Assembly (NCBI GenBank): GCA_017530275.1
Contig: JAFXMP010000294.1
Location: 1-12,647 of the forward strand
Direction of reading: 5' to 3'
Length of the DNA stretch: 12,647 nt
From: Clostridia bacterium
GTDB taxonomy: Bacteria; Bacillota_A; Clostridia; Christensenellales; Aristaeellaceae
Part shown: positions 5,823 through 12,487 of the stretch, in pieces
How positions within the stretch are numbered: position 1 is the first letter of the stretch
How the letters are laid out: every line of letters begins with the position of its first letter
Position numbers and translations under genes: made by a program
The notes under the pieces: generated by a model
What the model was told of the DNA's origin: nothing
Seen by the model: only the letters and a program-made list of their open reading frames with translations
Databases searched by the model: none

Positions 5823-7088
5823 ATGGCTGCTTTTGTGGATCGCGCGCCCTTCACCGCCAAGGCGGGAAACGGCGGCAACGGCTGCGTTTCCTTCCATCGG
5901 GAAAAATTTGTACAGAACGGCGGGCCGGATGGCGGCGACGGCGGCCATGGCGGCGACGTGATCCTGCTGGCCGATGAAAACATGCACACCCTGCTGGATT
6001 TCCGTTTCCGCAGCAAATATGAGGCTCCCGCCGGGGCCGACGGTTCCAGCGGCCGCCGCCAGGGCAAAAGAGGCGACGCCCTGATCGTAAAGGTGCCTGT
6101 GGGGACGGTGGTGCGCGACAAGGAAACCGGTATCGTGGTGGCCGACATGTACGAGGCCGGACGGGAAAAAGTGCTGCTGCGGGGCGGCCGGGGCGGCTGG
6201 GGCAACAGCCACTTTGCTACGCCCACCCGTCAGGCGCCCAACTTCGCCAAGCCCGGCATCAAGACGGAAAAGCATGAATTCATGTTAGAGCTCAAATCCA
6301 TTGCGGACGTAGGTCTGGTAGGCTTCCCCAACGTGGGCAAGAGCACCATCCTTTCTGTGGTTACCGCCGCCAAGCCCAAGATCGCCAATTATCATTTCAC
6401 CACCCTGACCCCCAATTTGGGCATGGTGCGCCATCACGGCCAGGACTTCATCATGGCGGACATCCCCGGTCTGGTGGAGGGGGCCAGCGAAGGCGCTGGC
6501 CTGGGCCATGATTTCCTGCGCCATGTGGAGCGCACCCGCCTGCTGCTGCACGTGATCGACGCGGCGGGCAGCGAGGGCCGGGACCCGGTGGAGGATTACG
6601 AGCAGATCAACCAGGAACTGGAAAAATACGGCGATTTAGCCACCCGTCCCCAGATCATCGCCGCCAATAAAATGGATATTCCCGACGGCGAAACCGGCTA
6701 TCAGATGTTAAAGGACCACATTGGGGACAAATGGCCCATCTTCCCCGTCAGCGCCGCCACCCGCCAAGGCTTCGACGCGCTGATGGACTGCGTGGCCCAA
6801 ACTCTTGCAGCTCTGCCCTCCATGGAGCCATTCGCCGAGGAAGAAATGCTGCCTGAAATGCTGGAAAGCACCGGCTTTGAGGTCACGAAGGACGGCAAGG
6901 TGTTCGTGGTGTCCGGTACCGCTGTTCAGCAGCTCATCGACAGCGTGAACTTCGACGACGAGGAATCCATGAACTGGTTCCACCGCACCATGCGTCGGGC
7001 TGGCATCATCGACGCCCTCCGTAAAGCAGGCGCCCAGGAAGGCAGCACCGTGCGTATGGACGATATGGAATTTGACTTTGTGGAGTAA
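5823..7088 (+). CDS. obg: Obg family GTPase, 50S ribosome assembly
   Basis: This 421-residue protein has the three-domain Obg layout. Residues 1-158 form the glycine-rich Obg fold (AGNGGNGCVSF and GGPDGGDGGHGG are diagnostic). Residues 159-330 form the G domain, with G1 GFPNVGKST at 167-175, G2 threonines in HFTTLTP, G3 DIPG at 213-216, G4 NKMD at 282-285 and G5 SAA at 310-312. Residues about 345-420 form the C-terminal OCT domain typical of Bacillota. Obg binds GTP/GDP and assists late 50S subunit maturation and growth control. It is often encoded with rplU and rpmA (L21, L27); those genes are not adjacent here. Instead rnz lies upstream and yhbY 24 bp downstream. Confidence 0.97.
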   Translation: MAAFVDRAPFTAKAGNGGNGCVSFHREKFVQNGGPDGGDGGHGGDVILLADENMHTLLDFRFRSKYEAPAGADGSSGRRQGKRGDALIVKVPVGTVVRDKETGIVVADMYEAGREKVLLRGGRGGWGNSHFATPTRQAPNFAKPGIKTEKHEFMLELKSIADVGLVGFPNVGKSTILSVVTAAKPKIANYHFTTLTPNLGMVRHHGQDFIMADIPGLVEGASEGAGLGHDFLRHVERTRLLLHVIDAAGSEGRDPVEDYEQINQELEKYGDLATRPQIIAANKMDIPDGETGYQMLKDHIGDKWPIFPVSAATRQGFDALMDCVAQTLAALPSMEPFAEEEMLPEMLESTGFEVTKDGKVFVVSGTAVQQLIDSVNFDDEESMNWFHRTMRRAGIIDALRKAGAQEGSTVRMDDMEFDFVE

Positions 7089-7112
7089 CAACAGATTTTG
7101 GAGGAATACATC

Positions 7113-7412
7113 ATGACCCTGGAAATCAACAGCAAGCAGCGCGCTTATCTGCGCTCCATGTGCAACACCCTGCCCGCCATCCTGTACATCGGCAAGGAGG
7201 GCATCACCGACGGCACCGTGAAGGAAGCCTGGGACGCCCTGGAAGCCCGTGAACTGATCAAATGCTCCGTGCAGCGGGAAGCGCCCCTCACCGCCCGGGA
7301 AGCCTGCCAGGAGCTTTGCGAGCGCGTCCACGCCGCGCCGGTGCAGTGTATCGGCGGAAAATTCTCCATTTACCGCCCCCGGCGGAAGGACCCCACCATC
7401 GTGCTGCCCTGA
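7113..7412 (+). CDS. yhbY: YhbY/YqeI family CRM-domain RNA-binding protein
   Basis: A 99-residue single CRM-domain protein. The family pattern is visible: a start of the form LxSKQRAYLRSM, then ILYIGKEGIT containing the GxxG-type loop GKEG, KEAWDALEARELIK, and the closing strand IGGKFSIYRP. YhbY-type proteins associate with pre-50S ribosomal particles. I chose the ATG at 7113 because GGAGG at 7100-7104 lies 8 nt before it; an in-frame TTG at 7098 overlaps that site and is an unlikely start. The gene begins 24 bp after obg, with no promoter or terminator between, so the two should be co-transcribed. No clear terminator follows before the nrdD promoter. Confidence 0.93.
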   Translation: MTLEINSKQRAYLRSMCNTLPAILYIGKEGITDGTVKEAWDALEARELIKCSVQREAPLTAREACQELCERVHAAPVQCIGGKFSIYRPRRKDPTIVLP

Positions 7413-7441
7413 AAATTAAGCTATTTAAGAAAAGCCAAGCA

Positions 7442-7457
7442 CCACAATATGTTGTGG
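7442..7457. promoter_or_regulatory. NrdR box 1 upstream of nrdD
   Basis: CCACAATATGTTGTGG is a near-perfect palindrome matching the published NrdR-box pattern (acaCwAtATaTwGtgt as I remember it) at every strongly conserved position. It lies 42 bp upstream of the -35 hexamer. NrdR is the Zn/ATP-cone repressor of ribonucleotide reductase genes, so its site ahead of nrdD fits. Confidence 0.8.
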
Positions 7458-7484
7458 TATTTAATCTGCATGATGCAAGAAAAT

Positions 7485-7500
7485 CAACCAAATATGGTAT
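7485..7500. promoter_or_regulatory. NrdR box 2 (weaker) touching the -35 element
   Basis: CAACCAAATATGGTAT matches the core C..A.AT.T.G of the NrdR box but with imperfect symmetry. It begins 43 bp after box 1, close to four helical turns, and its last base is the first base of the -35 hexamer, so occupancy would block RNA polymerase. Paired boxes on the same helical face are the usual NrdR arrangement. Confidence 0.6.
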
Positions 7501-7528
7501 TGACAACTCCGGTCGGACCCGATATAAT
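7500..7528 (+). promoter_or_regulatory. perfect-consensus promoter of nrdD
   Basis: TTGACA (7500-7505), a 17-bp spacer and TATAAT (7523-7528) match the sigma-A consensus at all twelve positions. A promoter this strong needs repression, consistent with the NrdR boxes. The -10 element lies inside a 7-bp inverted repeat, CGGACCC (7514-7520) and GGGTCCG (7530-7536). Confidence 0.93.
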
Positions 7529-7534
7529 AGGGTC

Positions 7535-7551
7535 CGGCTTTTCAAAAGCCG
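7535..7551 (+). other. 5'-terminal hairpin of the nrdD mRNA
   Basis: CGGCTTT (7535-7541) pairs with AAAGCCG (7545-7551) around a 3-nt loop. The predicted transcript start falls at about 7535, so the mRNA would begin with this stem. Such 5' stems can protect against 5'-end-dependent decay. There is no U-tract, so it is not an obvious terminator. Confidence 0.5.
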
Positions 7552-7599
7552 ACATGAAATCGTAAAATATTGAAAAATTTCAGCGGAGGAAATTCACTC

Positions 7600-9921
7600 A
7601 TGATTACGTCCATCAGGAAGCGGGATGGCCGCGTTGTTCCCTTCGACATCGAAAAGATTCAGCACGCCGTCACCAAAGCCTTTGAGGGCTCTGGCAGCGC
7701 CAAAGGCGAGGAAACCGCCCGGCTCATCAGCGAACAGGTCGAACGGGAACTGGAAAACAATGAAAACATCGGCAGCACCCCCACCGTGGAGGAAGTGCAG
7801 GACATGGTGGAGCGCGTGCTCATCGAAAAGGGCTTCGTGCGCACCGCCAAGGCCTACATCCTCTACCGCGCCGAGCGCAGCCGCGTGCGCGAAATGAACA
7901 CCCGCCTGATGAAGGTATTTGAGGACATCGCCTACAAGGACGCCATCGACAGCGATATCAAGCGCGAAAACGCCAACATCAACGGCGATACCGCTATGGG
8001 CAGCATGTTGAAATTCGGCAGCGAGGGCAGCAAGCAGTTCTACGATATGTTTGTGCTGAACCCCGCCCACGCCAAAGCCCACCGGGAAGGCGATATTCAC
8101 ATTCACGACCTGGATTTCCTCACGCTCACCACCACCTGCTGCCAGATCCAGCTTTCCACCCTCTTTAGGAACGGCTTTTCCACTGGTCACGGCGTGCTGC
8201 GGGAGCCCAACGATATTTCCAGCTATTCCGCCCTGGCCTGCATCGCCATCCAGGCCAACCAGAACGACCAGCACGGCGGCCAAAGCATCGTGGATTTCGA
8301 TTACGGCATGGGCCCCGGCGTGAGCAAAACCTTCGTCAAGCGCTTCCGGGACAACCTGTCCCGCGCACTGGAGCTGCGCCTTAACGTGGAAAACGCCGAC
8401 GAAAAGGCCCGGGAAATCATGACCGCCATCCAGGATGAGACGGGCCTCAAACCCTCCCTGCAGGAAACGCCCGAATTTAGGGCTGCCCTGCGGGAAAAGC
8501 TGTCTGACCGCGCCGCCGAAGAAACCGCCGATGAAATCTTCGATTTTGCCCAGAAGTACGCCGTCAAGGAGACCCGCCGGGCCACCTATCAGGCCATGGA
8601 AGCGCTGGTGCACAATCTGAACACCATGAACTCCCGCGCCGGCGCTCAGGTGCCTTTCTCCTCCATCAACTATGGCACCGACACCTCCCCCGAAGGCCGC
8701 CTGGTGATGGAACAGATTCTGCTGGCTACCGAAGCGGGATTAGGCCGGGGCGAGACCCCCATTTTCCCCATTCAGATCTTCCGCGTGAAGGAAGGCGTCA
8801 ACTATAATCCCGGCGATCCCAACTACGACCTGTACCGTCTGGCCATCCGGGTGAGCGCCAAGCGCCTGTTCCCTAACTTCTCCTTCCTGGACGCGCCCTA
8901 TAACCTGCAATATTACAAGCCCGGCCATCCTGAGACCGAAGTGGCTTACATGGGCTGCCGCACCCGCGTCATGGGCAACGCTTATGACCGGACAAGAGAA
9001 ATCGCGCCCCGCCGCGGCAATCTGTCCTTCACCTCCATCAACTTGCCCCGCATCGCCATCAATGCCAACGGGGACGTGGACTGGTTCTTCGCCGAGCTGG
9101 AAAACAAAATGAAGCTGGTGGTAGAGCAACTGGACGAGCGCTTTGAGATCATCGCCCGCAAGAAGGTGTATAATTTCCCCTTCCTCATGGGCCAGGGCGT
9201 GTGGATCGATTCCGAGAAGCTGGATTGGGACGACGAGGTGCGGGAGGTGCTCAAGCACGGCACCCTGTCCGTGGGCTTCATCGGCCTGGCGGAAGCCCTG
9301 AAAGCGCTGCGGGGCAAGCATCACGGCGAAAGCGAGGAAAGTCAGAACCTGGGCCTGGAAATCGTGGGCTTCATGCGCAGCTATCTGGACAGGATCACCG
9401 CCGAGCGCCACATGAACTATACCCTGCTGGCTACCCCCGCCGAGGGCCTGTCCGGCCGCTTCGTGCGCATCGACCGGGAGCGCTTCGGCGTGATCCCCGG
9501 CGTGACGGACCGGGAATACTACACCAACTCCTTCCACGTGCCGGTCTATTTCCCCATCAGCGCCTTTGACAAGATCAGCATCGAAGGGCCCTATCACGCC
9601 CTGACCAACGCGGGCCATATCAGCTACGTGGAAATGGACGGCGACCCCACCAAGAACCTGGAAGCCTTTGAGCGCATCGTGCGCCATATGCACGACTGCG
9701 GCATCGGCTACGGGTCCATTAACCATCCGGTAGACCGGGACCCCCTGTGCGGCTTCAACGGCATCATCGGCGACACATGCCCCTCCTGCGGCCGCGAAGA
9801 AAACGGCAGGCCCTTTGAGCGCATCCGCCGCATCACCGGCTATCTGGTGGGCACCCTGGACCGCTTCAATAACGCCAAGCGCGCCGAGGAACGGGACCGC
9901 GTAAAACATAGCATGGAATAA
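7600..9921 (+). CDS. nrdD: anaerobic (class III) ribonucleoside-triphosphate reductase
   Basis: A 773-residue protein reducing ribonucleotides to deoxyribonucleotides without oxygen, using a glycyl radical. Residues about 3-95 form an ATP-cone allosteric domain (start MITSIRKRDGRVVPFDIEKI). The catalytic barrel contains HIHDLDF at 167-173, cysteines 180-181 and Cys453 (MGCRTRVMGN), which are candidates for the redox/thiyl cysteines by family analogy. The C-terminus has Cys717, CPSC at 727-730 and RRITGYLVG with radical Gly747. Only three of the four zinc-site cysteines are evident; Asp714 occupies the usual place of the fourth. The ATG at 7600 is preceded by GGAGG at 7585-7589; an in-frame TTG at 7570 is unlikely. 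NrdD needs the radical-SAM activase NrdG, which is not encoded next to it here. Confidence 0.97.
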   Translation: MITSIRKRDGRVVPFDIEKIQHAVTKAFEGSGSAKGEETARLISEQVERELENNENIGSTPTVEEVQDMVERVLIEKGFVRTAKAYILYRAERSRVREMNTRLMKVFEDIAYKDAIDSDIKRENANINGDTAMGSMLKFGSEGSKQFYDMFVLNPAHAKAHREGDIHIHDLDFLTLTTTCCQIQLSTLFRNGFSTGHGVLREPNDISSYSALACIAIQANQNDQHGGQSIVDFDYGMGPGVSKTFVKRFRDNLSRALELRLNVENADEKAREIMTAIQDETGLKPSLQETPEFRAALREKLSDRAAEETADEIFDFAQKYAVKETRRATYQAMEALVHNLNTMNSRAGAQVPFSSINYGTDTSPEGRLVMEQILLATEAGLGRGETPIFPIQIFRVKEGVNYNPGDPNYDLYRLAIRVSAKRLFPNFSFLDAPYNLQYYKPGHPETEVAYMGCRTRVMGNAYDRTREIAPRRGNLSFTSINLPRIAINANGDVDWFFAELENKMKLVVEQLDERFEIIARKKVYNFPFLMGQGVWIDSEKLDWDDEVREVLKHGTLSVGFIGLAEALKALRGKHHGESEESQNLGLEIVGFMRSYLDRITAERHMNYTLLATPAEGLSGRFVRIDRERFGVIPGVTDREYYTNSFHVPVYFPISAFDKISIEGPYHALTNAGHISYVEMDGDPTKNLEAFERIVRHMHDCGIGYGSINHPVDRDPLCGFNGIIGDTCPSCGREENGRPFERIRRITGYLVGTLDRFNNAKRAEERDRVKHSME

Positions 9922-9932
9922 ACAGGGAAATC

Positions 9933-9960
9933 GAGCAGGGGGAGATCACCTCCCCCTCTC
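9933..9960 (+). terminator. probable terminator after nrdD
   Basis: GGGGGAG (9938-9944) pairs with CTCCCCC (9950-9956) around a 5-nt loop. A flanking A-T pair and an outer GAG/CTC helix with one bulged C extend it. It lies 12 nt after the stop codon. The tail is pyrimidine-rich but lacks a run of Ts, so termination strength is uncertain. Confidence 0.55.
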
Positions 9961-10033
9961 GTTCCATAGGACCTGCCGTTCGACATCCGGCGGTTCAATT
10001 CAATTTCAAAGCATGTTGTTTCAAGGAACAGTC

Positions 10034-10067
10034 AAAATACCGACCAGGCCACGCCTGGTCAGTATTT
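10034..10067 (-). terminator. strong hairpin between nrdD and ktrB, better formed on the minus strand
   Basis: The arms 10035-10048 and 10054-10067 pair over 14 positions around a 5-nt loop. In a plus-strand transcript position 10041/10061 is a C-A mismatch; in a minus-strand transcript it is a G-U wobble, so the stem is unbroken and ends in TTTT. It therefore looks like a minus-strand or bidirectional terminator, although no minus-strand gene is visible to its right. Confidence 0.4.
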
Positions 10068-10081
10068 CTATGAAGATTGCG

Positions 10082-10122
10082 ACGATCTTTATACGATCTT
10101 TATGTAGTTTGAGCGATCATTA
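10082..10122. repeat. tandem 11-bp direct repeats upstream of ktrB
   Basis: ACGATCTTTAT occurs twice back to back (10082-10092 and 10093-10103). A third related copy, CGATCATTA (10114-10122, 8 of 9 matching CGATCTTTA), starts 20 bp after the CGATC of the second. The array ends just before the ktrB promoter. Direct repeats with an 11-bp period are typical of sites for OmpR/PhoB-family response regulators; a relic of such a gene lies after ktrA. Confidence 0.6.
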
Positions 10123-10152
10123 ATGCCACGCTTATTCTTCATGTCGTATAAT
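10123..10152 (+). promoter_or_regulatory. candidate promoter of ktrBA
   Basis: TATAAT at 10147-10152 is a perfect -10 element. The best -35 is ATGCCA (10123-10128, 4/6) with an 18-bp spacer. A weak -35 next to an upstream repeat array is the usual form of an activator-dependent promoter. Transcription would start near 10159, leaving a leader of only about 20 nt, too short for a riboswitch. Confidence 0.6.
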
Positions 10153-10178
10153 GCTGCCAGGAGGAAAGGAGGGAAACC

Positions 10179-11510
10179 GTGAGAGCTTGGGGCAATTATC
10201 GGATCACCACGTTTCAGGTCATTGCGCTTGGCTTTTTCGCATTGATTTTGATTGGAACCCTTCTGCTGATGCTGCCAGTATCCAACCAGCAGCCGGGCGG
10301 CGCGGCTTTTGCGGATTGCCTGTTTACCGCTACCTCCGCCGTGTGCGTGACTGGTTTGGTGGTCCAGGATACCGCTACCTATTGGTCGCCCTTTGGGCAG
10401 GCTGTGATCCTCCTTCTGATCCAGATCGGCGGCATGGGCGTCGTTACGGCGGCTTTGTCCCTGTCTTTCATTTCCGGCCGCAAAATCGGGCTGATGCAGC
10501 GAAGCGTGATGCAGGAATCCATTTCAGCGCCGCAGGTGGGCGGTATCGTGCGGCTGACGCGGTTCATCATCTTCGCCGCCTTTGGGATCGAGCTGGCAGG
10601 CGCCCTGCTGCTGCTCCCCGCCTTTATTCCTGCGTTCGGCTTGGGACGGGGTATCTGGTACGCGTTTTTTCATTCCATTTCAGCCTTTTGCAACGCGGGC
10701 TTTGATTTAATGGGCGTCCGGGGAACGTTTTCTTCCTTAACGGGTTTTTCCGGCAATGTATTGGTCAACGTGGTATTGATCCTTTTGATCACTATTGGCG
10801 GCATCGGATTTCTGGTCTGGAACGATATCAAGCTGCACAGCTTCCATTGGAAGCAGTATCGCATGCAGAGTAAAATCGTGATCGTGACCTCCGCTGTGCT
10901 GGTCCTTTTGCCTTTCCTGTGGTTCCTTCTGTTTGAAATGGAGGAATTGTCCACGGGCGAACGCATCCTGCCGTCTCTGTTCCAATCGGTGACGCTGCGC
11001 ACGGCGGGCTTCAATACGGTGGACCTGAGCCAAATGAGCGACAATGGACAAACGCTGATGATCCTGTGGATGCTGATCGGCGGTTCTCCCGGTTCAACGG
11101 CAGGCGGCCTGAAAACGACCACTGTGGCGGTGCTGCTGATGACAGCCCTGTCGGTATTCCGCCGGAAAGAGGAAACATCGTGCTTTGGCAGGCGGATCGG
11201 GGAAGACGCCGTGCGAAACGCAGCCGCCATCGTGATGATGTATTTCCTGCTCTTTTTCATCAGCGGCCTGATCATCAGCAAACTGGAAAACCTGCCGCTG
11301 CTGACTTGCCTGTTTGAAACGGCGTCCGCGCTTGGCACGGTGGGACTGACGCTGGGGATCACCAGCGGGTTGGGGCACGCCTCCCGATGCATCCTGATGA
11401 TACTCATGTTTTTCGGCAGAGTGGGCGGACTGACGCTGATCTACGCGGCGCAATCCGTCAGGAAATCAGCCCACAGTACGCTGCCAATCGAGAAGATTAC
11501 GGTCGGTTAA
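10179..11510 (+). CDS. ktrB: KtrB/TrkH-type potassium uptake membrane subunit
   Basis: This 443-residue membrane protein has KtrB length and the four-fold M1-P-M2 architecture of the Trk/Ktr/HKT superfamily. Selectivity-filter segments are AVCVTGL (54-60), SAFCNAGFD (168-176), LRTAGFNT (273-280) and ALGTVGLT (384-391), each contributing the filter glycine. The glycine-rich gating loop GGSPGSTAGGLKTT (301-314) follows the third repeat. It forms the K+-translocating dimer in the cytoplasmic membrane, gated by the RCK ring encoded next. The start is GTG at 10179, supported by AAAGGAGGG at 10165-10173. ktrA follows after 15 bp. Confidence 0.95.
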   Translation: MRAWGNYRITTFQVIALGFFALILIGTLLLMLPVSNQQPGGAAFADCLFTATSAVCVTGLVVQDTATYWSPFGQAVILLLIQIGGMGVVTAALSLSFISGRKIGLMQRSVMQESISAPQVGGIVRLTRFIIFAAFGIELAGALLLLPAFIPAFGLGRGIWYAFFHSISAFCNAGFDLMGVRGTFSSLTGFSGNVLVNVVLILLITIGGIGFLVWNDIKLHSFHWKQYRMQSKIVIVTSAVLVLLPFLWFLLFEMEELSTGERILPSLFQSVTLRTAGFNTVDLSQMSDNGQTLMILWMLIGGSPGSTAGGLKTTTVAVLLMTALSVFRRKEETSCFGRRIGEDAVRNAAAIVMMYFLLFFISGLIISKLENLPLLTCLFETASALGTVGLTLGITSGLGHASRCILMILMFFGRVGGLTLIYAAQSVRKSAHSTLPIEKITVG

Positions 11511-11525
11511 GGAGGTTATAGTGCG

Positions 11526-12173
11526 ATGAAATCAGTTCTTTTGATCGGTCTGGGACGGTTTGGCCGCAATGTGGCGGAAAAGCTGAATGAACTGCATCAC
11601 GAAGTGATGGCCATCGATAAGTGCGAAGAACGGGTCAACGAAGTGCTGCCCATCGTGACGGACGCCCAGATCGGGGACGCTACAAGCGAAGCATTTTTGA
11701 GAACATTAGGGGTAGACAACTATGACGTATGTTTTGTGGCCATCGGCGAGGATTTCCAAAGCTCGCTTGAAACCACGTCGCTGCTGAAAGAATTGGGCGC
11801 GAAGAAGGTGGTGTCCCGCGCGTCCCGTGAGGTGCATAAAAAATTCCTGCTCAGAAACGGCGCGGATGAAGTGGTCTATCCGGAAGGACAGCTTGCGGCA
11901 TGGACGGCGATCCGCCATACCACAGAACATGTGCTGGACTATATCTCGCTGGACAGTGAATATGCTATCTATGAGCTTTCCGTGCCCGAGGAGTGGTATG
12001 GGAAGAGCGTAGGCGCTCTGGATATCCGCAAGAAATACAACCTGAATCTGCTTGCCGTGCGGGAAAGCGGAAAACCCAGCGCGGTGGTAAACAGTGAAAC
12101 CACGCTACAGGAAAACCAAACCATTCTTGCATTAGGCAAATGGAAGGACGTCCAAAAGTGCTTCAGGATATAG
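11526..12173 (+). CDS. ktrA: KtrA/TrkA-type RCK regulatory subunit
   Basis: This 215-residue cytoplasmic protein is close to usual KtrA length. Residues 1-120 form the RCK N-domain, a Rossmann fold with GLGRFG at 8-13 and the ribose-binding acid Asp31 in AIDKCEE. Residues about 135-215 form the RCK C-domain, which binds cyclic di-AMP in studied KtrA proteins. Octameric KtrA binds ATP/ADP and opens or closes KtrB. The ATG at 11526 is preceded by AAGGAGG at 11509-11515. It lies 15 bp after ktrB and is surely co-transcribed. Its 3' end is followed directly by a fragment of an unrelated regulator gene in another frame. Confidence 0.95.
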   Translation: MKSVLLIGLGRFGRNVAEKLNELHHEVMAIDKCEERVNEVLPIVTDAQIGDATSEAFLRTLGVDNYDVCFVAIGEDFQSSLETTSLLKELGAKKVVSRASREVHKKFLLRNGADEVVYPEGQLAAWTAIRHTTEHVLDYISLDSEYAIYELSVPEEWYGKSVGALDIRKKYNLNLLAVRESGKPSAVVNSETTLQENQTILALGKWKDVQKCFRI

Positions 12174-12205
12174 CGCAGAAGGGGATTTTTCCTGAATGGG
12201 AGGGA

Positions 12206-12280
12206 AAAAAGCTGGAAGCCGCATCGGGCGATACACCCTATATCCAAACCCATGTCGGCATCGGATATATCGTATGGTGA
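12206..12280 (+). pseudogene. relic: C-terminal end of an OmpR/KdpE-type response regulator
   Basis: In a frame different from ktrA, codons 12206-12277 followed by TGA (12278-12280) read KKLEAASGDTPYIQTHVGIG and then YIVW. This closely follows the end of the OmpR-family winged helix, where the recognition region ends in (R/K)KLE, then YIxTxxGxGYR. Upstream of KKLE the frame (FPEWEG) no longer resembles the family, and there is no room for a receiver domain because ktrA ends at 12173. I infer that a response-regulator gene once followed ktrA and was deleted except for its last ~23 codons. A fortuitous match is the alternative, but the residue run is long and ends at the right place. Confidence 0.65.
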
Positions 12281-12296
12281 AGGCGAACGAATACAT

Positions 12297-12352
12297 TTCT
12301 TGAAGAAGCCATTACATTCTTCTCGATATAAGAATGATTCAAGAATTTTTTT
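12297..12352 (+). terminator. two-tier hairpin terminator of the ktrBA operon
   Basis: An outer stem, TTCTTGAA (12297-12304) with TTCAAGAA (12338-12345), encloses an inner stem, CATTCTT (12315-12321) with AAGAATG (12330-12336). Seven Ts follow at 12346-12352 and abut the -35 element of the next promoter. The composition is AT-rich, so strength is uncertain. Confidence 0.55.
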
Positions 12353-12353
12353 C

Positions 12354-12383
12354 TTGACATTACTTTCCGCTGTGTGCTATAAT
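12354..12383 (+). promoter_or_regulatory. promoter of tRNA-Arg(CCG)
   Basis: TTGACA (12354-12359), an 18-bp spacer and TATAAT (12378-12383) match the consensus at all twelve positions. The start would be near 12390, about 20 nt before the mature tRNA 5' end. Confidence 0.92.
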
Positions 12384-12410
12384 CATCTGGATTCTGATAG
12401 GGGAGTATGT

Positions 12411-12487
12411 GCGCCCGTAGCTCAGTTGGATAGAGTGTCAGACTCCGACTCTGAAGGCCGCGCGTTCGAGTCGCGCCGAGCGCACCA
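12411..12487 (+). tRNA. tRNA-Arg (anticodon CCG), with unusual features
   Basis: The cloverleaf folds as acceptor GCGCCCG/CGAGCGC, D-stem GCTC/GAGT, anticodon stem TCAGA/TCTGA with loop CTCCGAC (anticodon CCG), T-stem GCGCG/CGCGC with TTCGAGT, discriminator A and encoded CCA. Oddities are a C-A mismatch at acceptor pair 5-68 (12415 and 12479), a G-U closing pair in the D-stem, A instead of the usual G at position 37, and C at 38. A consensus promoter, a terminator, CCA and an intact T-arm argue it is expressed. It would read CGG codons. Confidence 0.9.

Noticed and set aside
7441..7458. The hairpin after yhbY as an intrinsic terminator
   Set aside because: It has no T-run, and its sequence is better explained as an NrdR box.
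7570..7599. Upstream TTG start for nrdD
   Set aside because: The Shine-Dalgarno at 7585-7589 lies inside this extension and fits the ATG at 7600, whose product begins exactly like other ATP-cone NrdD proteins.
7594..8613. 339-codon minus-strand open frame opposite nrdD
   Set aside because: Shadow of a GC-rich coding sequence; low-complexity H/G/V/A translation and no start signals.
8740..9909. 389-codon minus-strand open frame opposite nrdD
   Set aside because: Same reason: antisense of a confidently identified gene, with no domain visible.
10021..10178. Cyclic di-AMP (ydaO-type) riboswitch ahead of ktrB
   Set aside because: The predicted start near 10159 leaves only about 20 nt of leader, and I see none of the conserved riboswitch segments.
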